Positions 34,702 through 43,178 of a DNA stretch of 64,000 nucleotides are shown in pieces. Below the pieces are notes generated by a model. That model did not search any database and was not told the origin of the DNA. It saw only the letters and a list, made by a program, of their open reading frames with translations. The position numbers and the translations under genes are program-made. The DNA is from Gemmatimonadota bacterium (lineage in GTDB: Bacteria; Gemmatimonadota; Gemmatimonadetes; Longimicrobiales; RSA9). The DNA lies in contig JBDLIA010000001.1 of assembly GCA_039715185.1 (NCBI GenBank), positions 47,758 to 111,757 on the forward strand, in the 5' to 3' direction. How positions within the stretch are numbered: the first letter of the stretch is position 1; each line of letters begins with the position of its first letter.

Positions 34702-36482
34702 GCGCTTCGGGCGCCCATGCCGAAAGGACGTGGCGCCCCAGGCCCAGGTCCTCTGAGCCCGGTCCGGGCGTCGCGGAGGTCGTTCGAGACCTAGCCTTGC
34801 CCCCCACGGTGGCTCGTTTTCTTGCGGTTCGTGGGCTTACGAGCGTGGACGAGATTCGCGCCTTCCTGCGGCCCCGCCTGGAAGACCTGGGGGATCCGCA
34901 CCGCCTGGCCGACCTGCCCGAGGCGATCGCCCGACTGAGCCGGGCACTGGACGCCGGCGAGACGATATTCGTGCACGGCGACTACGACGTGGACGGCATG
35001 TGCGGGGCCGCCCTCTACGCGCGCACCCTGCGGCGCCTGGGCGCGGCTGTCGTCCCCTTCGTTCCACACCGGACCCGAGACGGCTACGACCTTTCGGAGG
35101 CCGGCGTGGAGCGCGCGGTGGAAGCGGGCGCGTCGGTGCTCCTCACGGTCGACTGCGGATCGGTCGCGCACCAGGCCGTCGCCCTGGCACGCGAGCGTGG
35201 CCTCGACGTGATCGTGACGGACCACCACCAGTTGGGGCCCACTTTGCCGCCGGCGCTCGCCGTGGTGAATCCCGCCCGCGCGGACTGCCGTTACGGTGAG
35301 CCGCTGTGTGGTTCTGGCGTGGCGTTCAAGGTATGCGAGGCGCTGGTCACGGCTCGCGGGGGGGACCGGGACGCGCTGCTGTGGGAGCTGGACCTGGTCG
35401 CGCTGGCGACGGTCGCCGATCTGGTGCCGCTCGCGGGCGAAAATCGCGTTTTGGCGCGCTACGGCATGCGCGTGCTGGCCAATACCCGCAACGCCGGTCT
35501 GGCGGCTCTGCTGCGCGAGAGTGGAGTCGATCCGGCCGCGTTGCGGACGCGCGACCTGTCGCACGCGCTCGCTCCCCGCCTCAACGCGGTCGGGCGTCTG
35601 GAGGACGCCGCTCAGGGGTTGGCCCTGCTCCTGGGCGATCCGGGCCACGATGTACACGCGACCGCGCGCGCGTTGAACGACCTCAATCGGCGCCGCCAGG
35701 AGCTGGACCGGGCCATCCTGGAAGAGGCCCTCGAAGCGGCCACGGCCAGGTACGATGTCGCCGAGAGCCGGGGCGTGGTGGTGGCCGGGCGGGGCTGGCA
35801 TCCCGGCGTCATCGGCATCGTCGCGTCCCGGCTCGTGGAGCGTCTGCACCGGCCTACGTTCGTGCTGGCGCTGCCGGATGGAGAAGGCCTGGCCCGCGGC
35901 AGCGGCCGCTCGATTCCGGGATTCGATCTGGTCGGCGCGCTGGCCGAGTGCGCGCCCATGTTGCATCGCTTCGGTGGACACGCCATGGCCGCGGGTCTCG
36001 ACATGGCGGCGGACCGCGTGGAGGAGTTTCGCTCCGCGTTCGAAGCGGTGGCCGAGCGCCGGCTGGGGCCCGAGCAACTCGTACCGACGGTGCGCTTCGA
36101 CGCCGACCTTCCTCTGCCCCAGGCGTTGGAGGAGTTCGCCGCGTTTCAACCCCACATGGAGCCGTTCGGGATGGGCAACCCGACGCCGACGTTCCTGGCC
36201 CGCCAGGTGAGCGTGGTGGGTGCTCCGCGCGTGGTCGGGAGTGGACACCTGCGCCTTCGGCTCCTACACCACGGCAGCGAGAGCGAAGCCATCGGGTTCG
36301 ACTTCGCGGACGAGTGGGGTAGCGTGGCCCCCGGAACCAGTCTGGACGTGCTGTACCAGCTGCGGGACGACCATTGGCGTGGGCGGCGGCGTACGCAGGT
36401 GCGGTTGGTCGACCTGCGGGCGGCGTCGGCCCCGGACTCCCTCCCGCTGACGCCGAGCCCGGGCACGGGCACGGGGACGTGA
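34698..36482 (+). CDS. recJ: Single-stranded-DNA-specific exonuclease RecJ
   Basis: RecJ degrades single-stranded DNA 5' to 3' in recombination and repair. The DHH phosphoesterase core has DYDVDG from residue 95, LLTVDCG, and DHH at residues 175-177. The DHHA1 part has RGWHPGVIGIVASRLVER and GRSIPGFDLVGALAECA with GGHAMAAG. An OB-like C-terminal domain completes the 594 residues. The start overlaps the zinc-ribbon gene and the stop overlaps rsmD (GTGA). Confidence 0.96.
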   Translation: MSASGAHAERTWRPRPRSSEPGPGVAEVVRDLALPPTVARFLAVRGLTSVDEIRAFLRPRLEDLGDPHRLADLPEAIARLSRALDAGETIFVHGDYDVDGMCGAALYARTLRRLGAAVVPFVPHRTRDGYDLSEAGVERAVEAGASVLLTVDCGSVAHQAVALARERGLDVIVTDHHQLGPTLPPALAVVNPARADCRYGEPLCGSGVAFKVCEALVTARGGDRDALLWELDLVALATVADLVPLAGENRVLARYGMRVLANTRNAGLAALLRESGVDPAALRTRDLSHALAPRLNAVGRLEDAAQGLALLLGDPGHDVHATARALNDLNRRRQELDRAILEEALEAATARYDVAESRGVVVAGRGWHPGVIGIVASRLVERLHRPTFVLALPDGEGLARGSGRSIPGFDLVGALAECAPMLHRFGGHAMAAGLDMAADRVEEFRSAFEAVAERRLGPEQLVPTVRFDADLPLPQALEEFAAFQPHMEPFGMGNPTPTFLARQVSVVGAPRVVGSGHLRLRLLHHGSESEAIGFDFADEWGSVAPGTSLDVLYQLRDDHWRGRRRTQVRLVDLRAASAPDSLPLTPSPGTGTGT

Positions 36483-37009
36483 GGATCATAGCCGGGCGTT
36501 GGGGCGGGCGTCGCCTGCGACCGCCCAGGGGTAGCCTGGTCCGCCCCACGACGGACCGCATCAGAGAAGCGTGGATGAGCGCCGTTCAGCCTCGGCTCCC
36601 CGGCGCCTCGGTGGTGGACATCTGCGCGGGCTCCGGTGCGCTCGGGCTAGAGGCGCTCTCGCGCGGAGCGGAAAAGGTTACCTTCGTGGAGCGTTCCGCC
36701 ACGTCGCTTGCCGCGCTGCGCGCCAACATCGAAGCGCTCGGCGCCGGCGACGAGACCCGCGTGCTGCGCGCCAACGCCATCGACTACGTGAAGGGACTCG
36801 AGGCGGGCTCGTTCGACCTCGCCCTGGCGGACCCTCCCTACGAGCGAGGGCTCGCTACTCGCATCGCCGAGGCGTACATCGAGAAGCCGTTCGCAACCGA
36901 GCTCTGGATCGAGCACAGTCGCCGCGAGACATTGCCGGAGACGCCGGGCGGCCACACGCGCCGCTACGGAGATACACTGCTGACCACGCTGACGGGTGAC
37001 CATGTCTGA
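36479..37009 (+). CDS. rsmD: 16S rRNA (guanine-966 N2)-methyltransferase RsmD
   Basis: RsmD methylates G966 of 16S rRNA. The 176-residue protein begins RIIAGRWGGRRLRPPRG, has RPTTDRIREAWMSAV, the SAM loop VVDICAGSGALGLEALSRGA, and the catalytic DPPY in LALADPPYERGL. GTG at 36479 overlaps the recJ stop and matches the family start exactly. coaD overlaps its end by 8 nt, the common rsmD-coaD pair. Confidence 0.95.
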   Translation: MRIIAGRWGGRRLRPPRGSLVRPTTDRIREAWMSAVQPRLPGASVVDICAGSGALGLEALSRGAEKVTFVERSATSLAALRANIEALGAGDETRVLRANAIDYVKGLEAGSFDLALADPPYERGLATRIAEAYIEKPFATELWIEHSRRETLPETPGGHTRRYGDTLLTTLTGDHV

Positions 37010-37496
37010 ACGCAGGGTCGCGATCTATCCGGGGTCTTTCGACCCCATCACCAACGGCCACGAGGACATCGTGCGCCGCGCCCTGGACTTCACGAGCCGC
37101 GTCATAGTGGCCGTCGCGCACTCCGCGACCCATAGCAAGCGAGGCCTGTTCGAGATTCACGAGCGCGTGGAAATGATCCGCGAGGTGTTCGCCGACGATG
37201 AGCGCGTCGAGGTCGACGATTTCCAGGGCCTGCTGGTGGATTTCGCCCGGTCGCGTCAGGCCGGCCTGGTGGTGCGTGGGCTCCGCGCTGTATCGGACTT
37301 CGAGTACGAATTCCAGATGGCACTCATGAATCGACACCTCGCCAGCGACCTGGAAACCGTTTTTCTGGCTCCCGACTCTCGCTATACGTACCTGTCCGCG
37401 TCGCTCGTCCGGGAGATCGCCGCGCTGGGCGGCGACGTCACCGACTTCGTGGCGCCCACGGTGCTTCGGCGACTGGAGGAGCGCCTGCGAGGGTGA
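37002..37496 (+). CDS. coaD: Phosphopantetheine adenylyltransferase
   Basis: CoaD joins ATP to 4'-phosphopantetheine to make dephospho-CoA. The nucleotidyltransferase signature is YPGSFDPITNGHEDI, with the T/HxGH motif. LVVRGLRAVSDFEYEFQMA and YTYLSASLVREIAALGGDV follow, in 164 residues. ATG at 37002 gives the canonical N-terminus; a GTG two codons upstream is less likely. It overlaps rsmD and, through GTGA, pta. Confidence 0.97.
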   Translation: MSERRVAIYPGSFDPITNGHEDIVRRALDFTSRVIVAVAHSATHSKRGLFEIHERVEMIREVFADDERVEVDDFQGLLVDFARSRQAGLVVRGLRAVSDFEYEFQMALMNRHLASDLETVFLAPDSRYTYLSASLVREIAALGGDVTDFVAPTVLRRLEERLRG

Positions 37497-38395
37497 GTCG
37501 CTTCCTCGCTGACCTACGCGCTCGCGCGGCCGTGGCCGACCGCCGCATCGTCTTCCCGGAAGCGACGGATCCCCGGATCCTGGACGCGGCGCTCACGGTA
37601 GCCGGTGAACGCCTGGGAACGCCGCTGCTGGTCGGACCACCGGATGAGATCGAGCGCGCGCTGGTAGGGCGCGGTGAGTCCGCGGGCGTGGAGGTAGTGC
37701 CCGGCCCCGGGGGCGCGGACGCGGTCGCCTTCGCGGCCGAGCTCGTGCGCGCCGGCGGCGCCGACGGCTGCGTCGCGGGCGCGGTCGAGAGTACCCCGAC
37801 CGTGCTGCGCGCGTACCTGAAGGCGTTTGGGCCGGCGGCCGGAGTGCGCACCGTGTCCTCCGCGTTCTACGTCGCTCTGGAGGACCCGACGGCGGGGGAT
37901 CGGGTGCTCACGTTCACCGACGCGGGCGTGGTGCCAGAGCCCGATGAAGCCCAGTTGGTGGAGATCGCGCGCGCGGCGGCTCACGCCAGAAGGGCGATCG
38001 TCGGGGACGAGCCGCGCGTTGCGTTCCTGTCCTACTCCACGCACGGCAGCGCGGGCGGAGACTCGGTGCAGCGCGTGCGCGCGGCCGCCGAGCGGTTCGC
38101 CGAGTTGGAGCCCGAGATCGCGTCAGACGGCGAGCTGCAGGCGGACGCCGCGCTCGTGCCGGCCGTGGCGCGCAGGAAGGCCCCCGGCTCGGCGCTCGAG
38201 GGCGACGCCAACGTGCTGGTGTTCCCCGATCTGGACGCAGCGAACATAGGCTACAAGCTCGTTCAGAGGCTCGCGGGCGCGATCGCCCTGGGACCGATCC
38301 TTCAGGGCGTGGCCCGGCCGGCCAACGACCTGTCCCGGGGGGCGAGCGTGTCCGACATCGTTCACGTCGCTTGCATCACGAGCCTGCTCGGCTGA
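37493..38395 (+). CDS. pta: Phosphate acetyltransferase
   Basis: Pta interconverts acetyl-CoA and acetyl phosphate. This is the short single-domain form (300 residues) without the E. coli N-terminal extension. Diagnostic blocks are DGELQADAALVPAVARRKAP, NVLVFPDLDAANIGYKLVQR and GPILQGVARPANDLSRG. No acetate kinase gene is in the window. The sequence fits Pta better than phosphate butyryltransferase. GTG 37493 overlaps the coaD stop. Confidence 0.93.
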   Translation: MSRFLADLRARAAVADRRIVFPEATDPRILDAALTVAGERLGTPLLVGPPDEIERALVGRGESAGVEVVPGPGGADAVAFAAELVRAGGADGCVAGAVESTPTVLRAYLKAFGPAAGVRTVSSAFYVALEDPTAGDRVLTFTDAGVVPEPDEAQLVEIARAAAHARRAIVGDEPRVAFLSYSTHGSAGGDSVQRVRAAAERFAELEPEIASDGELQADAALVPAVARRKAPGSALEGDANVLVFPDLDAANIGYKLVQRLAGAIALGPILQGVARPANDLSRGASVSDIVHVACITSLLG

Positions 38396-38486
38396 CACTG
38401 ATTTTCGGGGGCTCCGGCGCGGCACCGAAGTTGCCTGCCGCTAGAATTGAAAAACGACAGGTATCGCGCACACGCGAGGTTCTTTC

Positions 38487-38819
38487 ATGACATTCCAGGT
38501 ACAGACCCAAGGCGAGGTCACGGTCATCGCGGTCGAGGGCCAGTTGATCGTCGGCAATCGCCAGGAACTCAAACAGACGGTGCTGGACGCGATCGAGTCC
38601 GGATCGAGGAAGTTTTTGATCGATTTCGCGGGTACGGGCTACATAGATTCTTCGGGATTGGGAGTGCTGGTGAGCCTGTCCAAGAAGATCCGCGAGCAGG
38701 GTGGGGAGCTGCGCCTGGCGAACCTCAACGACGACCTTCGGAGCCTCTTCGAGCTGACCAAGCTGGACACCCTGTTCCAGATCTCCAACAGCCGAGAGGA
38801 AGCCCAGGCGAGCTTCTGA
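38487..38819 (+). CDS. STAS-domain anti-anti-sigma factor
   Basis: This 110-residue STAS protein resembles SpoIIAA and RsbV. The phospho-acceptor region is YIDSSGLGVL, with the Ser pair at residues 55-56. When unphosphorylated, such proteins bind the anti-sigma kinase and free the sigma factor. The kinase and phosphatase that would act on it are the next two genes. A TAGAAT hexamer at 38442 may be a -10 box for the module but has no convincing -35. Confidence 0.93.
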   Translation: MTFQVQTQGEVTVIAVEGQLIVGNRQELKQTVLDAIESGSRKFLIDFAGTGYIDSSGLGVLVSLSKKIREQGGELRLANLNDDLRSLFELTKLDTLFQISNSREEAQASF

Positions 38820-38843
38820 GGCTGGGCTTCCGGGACCCGTATC

Positions 38844-39329
38844 GTGAGCAGCGAGGGCGGAGGGCACATCGATAGGACGCTAGCGCCAGCCGAGGCGGCG
38901 CCCCAATTGCGCATGGATCTTCCCATCGATCTGGGCGGGATCCCGGCCGTCCTCGACGAGCTGATGCGCAGGGGCAGCGCCGCCGGATTCCCGCGCCGGA
39001 AGCTGCGCCTCAATCTCTGCGTAGGAGTCTGCGAGGCGCTGTCCAACGCCATGCGACACGGCGGGGCCGGGCCTCAGGAAGCGGTCCGCCTGGAGGCCGC
39101 GTTTTCGTCGGTGCGCATCGAGGTGCGCATCGCCGACGGCGGCGTGGGCTTCGACCCGGAACGGATCCCTGACCCCACGCTCCCGGAGAACATGGTCGGC
39201 GAGGCCGGCCGCGGCGTGTACCTGATCCGGAAGTTGATGGATCACGTCGAGTACAACGACGTCGGCAACTCGCTGTTCATGGTGCTGTATGCGCGCCGGC
39301 GGGCGGGCCGGCGGGCGCCTTCCGGATGA
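38844..39329 (+). CDS. Anti-sigma factor serine/threonine kinase (RsbW/SpoIIAB-like)
   Basis: The 161-residue GHKL ATPase has an N box (CVGVCEALSNAMRHG), G1 IADGGVGFDPERIPDP and G2 GEAGRGVYLIRKLMD. These mark the small HATPase_c_2 kinases that phosphorylate STAS antagonists and bind a sigma factor. It starts with GTG, 24 nt after the STAS gene, and overlaps the PP2C gene by 4 nt (ATGA). No sigma factor gene is adjacent, so the target is unknown. Confidence 0.9.
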   Translation: MSSEGGGHIDRTLAPAEAAPQLRMDLPIDLGGIPAVLDELMRRGSAAGFPRRKLRLNLCVGVCEALSNAMRHGGAGPQEAVRLEAAFSSVRIEVRIADGGVGFDPERIPDPTLPENMVGEAGRGVYLIRKLMDHVEYNDVGNSLFMVLYARRRAGRRAPSG

Positions 39330-40882
39330 CCTGGGGGGAGCCTCTGGCGCTGCCGGCGGCCGCGCGCGCGTTCCTGAACGCGTACGGGACGGCGCACGGC
39401 GCGGGCCTGCGCGTGCGCAGGCGGGACGGCGCCAGAGGGGCCTACGAGGTGGCGTTCGAGCACGGGTGGCCACCCGGTGGGGCGGAGGTGAGCGCCGAAC
39501 GTGTCCTCGACGACGGCGTCCTTCTGGAGGTCGCGATCGCCTGCCCGCTGGCGAGCCCGGACAAGGCGGGATTCGTGGCCGAAGTGGTGGCCGCGCTGCT
39601 CGGCTACGAGCGCGAAGCGCGCTCCACGGCCCAGGAGCTGTCGGAGCGCTACGAAGAGATCAACCTCCTCTACACGATCAGCGAGATCCTGGCGTCGGTC
39701 CTGTCCATGGACGACGCCACGCAAAGGATCCTGGCGCACGTGGCGGACGTGCTGGGTGCGCGCAGGGCCGCCCTGTGGACGCCCGAGTCGAGCGGGGAGG
39801 CGCTTCGGCTGCGCGCGGTCGTGGGGACGCCGCCGGTGCGCGAACGGATCCCCATCGGCGACGCGGACTCGGTCACGGCTCAGGTATTTCGGGAAGGCGA
39901 GCCGGTCAACCTGGAGCGCGGCGCCGAGTACCAGCGCTCCACACCCAGGGACGCTGCTACGTCGCGCGAAGCGCTGCTGGCGGTGCCGGTGAGCTACACC
40001 CCCCCGGAGGGGGAGACCCGGCGCGTTGGAGCCATTACTCTGGTCGGACACACCGGCAGCGAGCGCTTCACGGCCGGCGACGCGCGCATGCTCGCGGCGA
40101 TCGCTTCGCAGGTGGGCGCCGCCATCGAGGCACAACGGCTGGTGCAGCAGAGCCTGCAGAGGGAGCGGCTCGCGCGCGACATGGAGCTCGCACACCACCT
40201 TCAGGCGAAGCTGTTGCCGGACAGCCGTGAGTTCGCCGACCTCGCCGAGGTGGCCGCCCGCAGCGTGCCCGCCGAGTCCATCGGTGGCGACCTCTATCAG
40301 TTGTTTCGGCTGCAGGACGGGCGCATCGGCGTCATGATCGGAGACGTGAGCAGCCACGGCGTCGGCGCCGCGCTGATCATGGCGTTGACAATGAGCGCGC
40401 TCGCGGTGCACGCGCGGGAGTCCTCGGCGCCGGGCAAGGTGCTCGCCCGCGTATACGAAACGCTGCGCGACGAGTTGGAGAGCACCGAGATGTATCTCAC
40501 GCTCTTCTACGGCGTGATCCAGCCGGACGGCAGCCTGGTCTACGCCAACGCCGGCCACCCGCACGCCTTCCGATTCAGCCCCGGCGGTGAACCCGAGCGG
40601 CTGGCGGCCACGCACCCGCCGTTGGGCATGGCCGACGTGGAGCCCGCCGAAAGCGTGACCGGCTGGGCCCGGAAGGACACACTGTGCCTCTTTACCGATG
40701 GCCTGTCCGACGCCTACCCCGCGGTGGACGGCTCGAGCGGCGAAGGAGCCCTGTTGGCGCGCATCGGTAACGGTCTCGCCGGTCCCCTGAGCGACATCGT
40801 GGCCGCCGTCGTGAGCGACACCGACGGTGGCCTGGATGGCTCCCCGGTAGACGACCGAACCATCCTTCTGGTCCGGCCCTGA
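39326..40882 (+). CDS. GAF-domain PP2C (SpoIIE/RsbU-type) serine phosphatase
   Basis: The 518-residue protein has an N-terminal region of ~100 residues with no clear match. A coiled segment (QELSERYEEINLLYTISEIL) then leads into a GAF sensor domain at about residues 115-275. The PPM/SpoIIE phosphatase follows, from LARDMELAHHLQAKLLP through SVPAESIGGDLYQLF, IGDVSSHGVGAALIM and LCLFTDGLSDAYPA; Asp residues in these blocks bind metal. It should dephosphorylate the STAS protein two genes upstream in response to a signal sensed by GAF. Confidence 0.93.
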   Translation: MTWGEPLALPAAARAFLNAYGTAHGAGLRVRRRDGARGAYEVAFEHGWPPGGAEVSAERVLDDGVLLEVAIACPLASPDKAGFVAEVVAALLGYEREARSTAQELSERYEEINLLYTISEILASVLSMDDATQRILAHVADVLGARRAALWTPESSGEALRLRAVVGTPPVRERIPIGDADSVTAQVFREGEPVNLERGAEYQRSTPRDAATSREALLAVPVSYTPPEGETRRVGAITLVGHTGSERFTAGDARMLAAIASQVGAAIEAQRLVQQSLQRERLARDMELAHHLQAKLLPDSREFADLAEVAARSVPAESIGGDLYQLFRLQDGRIGVMIGDVSSHGVGAALIMALTMSALAVHARESSAPGKVLARVYETLRDELESTEMYLTLFYGVIQPDGSLVYANAGHPHAFRFSPGGEPERLAATHPPLGMADVEPAESVTGWARKDTLCLFTDGLSDAYPAVDGSSGEGALLARIGNGLAGPLSDIVAAVVSDTDGGLDGSPVDDRTILLVRP

Positions 40883-40884
40883 CG

Positions 40885-41724
40885 GTGCCTCGAGGCAAGG
40901 TCGACCCCCGGCCTCGCGCCAAGCGGTCTCTCGGCCAGAACTTCCTGGTCGACCCCAACATTCAGCGCGCGGTAGTGGAGGCGCTCGAGCTGACCTCGGC
41001 GGATGAAGTGGTGGAGATAGGGCCGGGCCGGGGGGCGCTTACCCAGCACCTGGCCGGTCGCGTCGCGCGACTCGTCTGCATCGAGCTGGACGACGCGCTC
41101 GCTGCTGAGCTGACCGCTCGCTACTCGGCGGACGAGTCGGTCGATGTCGTGCACGCCGACTTCCTGCGCACCGGCCGCGACGACGTGGGCCCACTCGGCC
41201 CCGACTTCAAGATCGTCGGCAATCTGCCGTACAATCGCACCTCCCCCATGCTGTTCAGGATTCTGTCCGCGGCGTGGCGGCCGGCGCTGGCGGTGCTGAT
41301 GGTGCAGCGGGAAGTGGCCGACCGCATCGTCGCTCCGCCGGGCACCAAGACGTACGGCGCGCTCAGCGTCGGCACCCGTGTGGTGGCCGAGGTGGACCGG
41401 GTCTTCAACGTCTCGCCGGGCGCGTTCCGGCCCGCCCCGGACGTGCACTCCAGCGTGATCCGTCTCCGCCCGCACCGGCCGCCTCGGCTGAGCCCGGCCG
41501 AGGAAGAGGCCACACGCACGCTGACGCGCGCCGCGTTCGCGCGCCGCCGGAAGCAGTTCCAGCGGGTGCTCCGCGACGCTCCGGAATACCGGCTGACTCC
41601 GGACCGGATAGAGGCCCTGGAGCGGCAGCTCGGGGTAGATCTGTCGGCCCGTCCCGAAACCTTTGCACCCGCCCAATTCGTGGCGCTCGCAAGGGCTCTG
41701 GGGGAGGCGACCCGGGAACGGTGA
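40885..41724 (+). CDS. rsmA: 16S rRNA A1518/A1519 dimethyltransferase RsmA (KsgA)
   Basis: RsmA dimethylates two adenines near the 3' end of 16S rRNA late in 30S assembly. RAKRSLGQNFLVDPNIQRAV is the classic start, followed by the SAM loop VVEIGPGRGALTQHLAG and the catalytic NLPYN. The C-terminal helical domain ends in LARALGEATRER (279 residues). GTG 40885 lies 2 nt after the PP2C stop. The stop is shared with the GTG of the next gene. Confidence 0.96.
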   Translation: MPRGKVDPRPRAKRSLGQNFLVDPNIQRAVVEALELTSADEVVEIGPGRGALTQHLAGRVARLVCIELDDALAAELTARYSADESVDVVHADFLRTGRDDVGPLGPDFKIVGNLPYNRTSPMLFRILSAAWRPALAVLMVQREVADRIVAPPGTKTYGALSVGTRVVAEVDRVFNVSPGAFRPAPDVHSSVIRLRPHRPPRLSPAEEEATRTLTRAAFARRRKQFQRVLRDAPEYRLTPDRIEALERQLGVDLSARPETFAPAQFVALARALGEATRER

Positions 41725-42461
41725 ACGGTCACCCGACGGATCCGCCGCGGGCCATTTCTCGGGCTCTTCTCGACGAGATCGGGCACGAGCTCAGGACGCC
41801 GCTATCGTCGGTACTCGGGCACCAGGAGCTGCTCGCCGAGGGCGTGCTGGGTCCGCTGGACGCGTCGGTCCAGCGCGCCGTCGGTCGCGTGGGAGTGGCG
41901 GGGCGTCAGCTGGCCCACCTGATCGAGGGGGCGTTGGACCTCGGCGGATGGCTCACGGGCAACCCCCCGGCGGTGATTTCAGCGCCCGTCGACGTCCCGG
42001 AGCTGGCGGAGGACGTGGCCGGCTATGCCCGCGAACTGGCGACCGAAGATGCTCCCTGGGACATCGAGTCGGGTGAGTTGTCCGGCGCCTTCACGACGGA
42101 CGTGCGTCGCCTGGAGCGAGTGCTCGTGCTCGCCTCGACGGCGGTAGGGAAGGAGGCGGCCGGCCCGATCCGGCTCCGGATTTCGCTCGCGCACGGGGCA
42201 GGGGGCGGGGCGCTGCGGGCCGAGTGGCAAGGACCCGCGGGGCGTTGGCTCTGGCTTCCCGAGGCGTCCGGCGACCCGGCGCAGGTGGTTGCCGCGTCGC
42301 TCGACGCGGTCGCTTCCGAGGAGGGCGCCGGGGCGCCCGGCTCGTGGCTGAGATCCGCCGTGGCGGCGCTCACCGCGACCATGCTCGGTGGAACCATGCG
42401 CTTCCGCGATGACCCCGAAGGCGGGCGCCTGGAGGCCTGGATCCCGGACCTTACGGCGTAG
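41721..42461 (+). CDS. Truncated histidine-kinase-like protein (HisKA H-box only)
   Basis: The N-terminus carries a perfect dimerisation and phospho-acceptor helix, DEIGHELRTPLSSVLGH, with His22 as the likely phosphorylated residue. The following ~190 residues keep some of the size and strand pattern of a HATPase domain, but I see no N box, G1 or G2 glycine motif, so ATP binding looks lost. There is no sensor or membrane segment. It could be a phosphotransfer protein, a scaffold, or a decaying kinase. It overlaps rsmA (GTGA) and precedes the rex promoter; no response regulator is near. Confidence 0.75.
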   Translation: MNGHPTDPPRAISRALLDEIGHELRTPLSSVLGHQELLAEGVLGPLDASVQRAVGRVGVAGRQLAHLIEGALDLGGWLTGNPPAVISAPVDVPELAEDVAGYARELATEDAPWDIESGELSGAFTTDVRRLERVLVLASTAVGKEAAGPIRLRISLAHGAGGGALRAEWQGPAGRWLWLPEASGDPAQVVAASLDAVASEEGAGAPGSWLRSAVAALTATMLGGTMRFRDDPEGGRLEAWIPDLTA

Positions 42462-42463
42462 GT

Positions 42464-42492
42464 TTGACGGGGCCATCGGTGCCCGGTAGCTT
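42464..42492 (+). promoter_or_regulatory. Predicted sigma70-type promoter of rex
   Basis: TTGACG (42464-42469) and TAGCTT (42487-42492) are 17 nt apart, right after the histidine-kinase-like gene. The predicted start of transcription, near 42499, lies inside the Rex operator at 42494-42515, the geometry expected of autorepression. Confidence 0.6.
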
Positions 42493-42493
42493 G

Positions 42494-42515
42494 CTTTGTG
42501 AATGGATTCACAAAG
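42494..42515. promoter_or_regulatory. Rex operator (ROP box)
   Basis: The core TTGTGAATGGATTCACAA (42496-42513) matches the known Rex consensus TTGTGAA-N4-TTCACAA. The palindrome extends to perfect 10-bp arms around a 2-nt centre. It overlaps the predicted transcription start of rex. Rex binds such sites when NADH is low and leaves them when NADH/NAD+ rises. Confidence 0.9.
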
Positions 42516-42530
42516 CCCCCGGCGGCGCCG

Positions 42531-43178
42531 ATGAAGAAGGTCTCGGACTCCACGGTATTGCGCCTGTCGCTCTATCGGCGCCACCTCGCCGAATTTCAGA
42601 CCCAGGGCCGTGAAACGGTGTCCAGCGAGGATCTTGCGTCGCGCGCGGGCACTACCGCGGCGCAGGTGCGCAAGGACCTGTCCGTGTTCGGCACGTTCGG
42701 CAAGCGCGGACTCGGCTACCCGGTCGCCGAGCTGGGCGATGCGCTCAAGGCGATCCTGGGACTGCATCGCCCGTGGCGCGTCGCGGTGGTGGGCACCGGG
42801 CGGATCGGCGCGGCGTTGATGGGATATCGCGAATTCGGCTCTGAGGGATTCCAGATCGAGGTGGGCTTCGACGCCGACCCCGCCAAGGTCGGCACCCACG
42901 TGCACGACGTGGAAGTGCGCTCGGAGGTGGACCTGGAGCGCGAGCTCGCCGAGAGGGGCATCGACATCGTCATAGTGGCGGTACCGGCGGCGGCGGCCCA
43001 GGCGGTGGTCGATCGCGCGGTCGAGGCGGGCATCGGCGCCCTCCTGAACTTCGCCCCGGTCGCGCTCGAGGTGCCGGACGGCGTGGCGCTGCGCAACGTG
43101 AACATGGCGGTGGAGCTGGAGGGCCTGTCCTACGCGCTGTCGGAGGCCCGTCGGGGCCGCCCCGGGGGAGCCTCCTGA
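42531..43178 (+). CDS. rex: Redox-sensing transcriptional repressor Rex
   Basis: Rex senses the NADH/NAD+ ratio. The N-terminal winged helix (STVLRLSLYRRHLAEF, TTAAQVRKDLSVFGTFGKRG with the DNA-contacting helix) is joined to a Rossmann domain, VAVVGTGRIGAALMGYREF, and ends in a swapped helix (NMAVELEGLSYALS). The product has 215 residues from ATG 42531. Upstream GTG and ATG codons at 42498 and 42501 lie inside the operator palindrome and are unlikely starts. arcA begins at the base where this stop codon ends. Confidence 0.95.
   Translation: MKKVSDSTVLRLSLYRRHLAEFQTQGRETVSSEDLASRAGTTAAQVRKDLSVFGTFGKRGLGYPVAELGDALKAILGLHRPWRVAVVGTGRIGAALMGYREFGSEGFQIEVGFDADPAKVGTHVHDVEVRSEVDLERELAERGIDIVIVAVPAAAAQAVVDRAVEAGIGALLNFAPVALEVPDGVALRNVNMAVELEGLSYALSEARRGRPGGAS

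Noticed and set aside
42498..42530. Upstream GTG/ATG starts for rex
   Set aside because: They lie inside the Rex operator and near the predicted transcription start, so they are unlikely to be translated.
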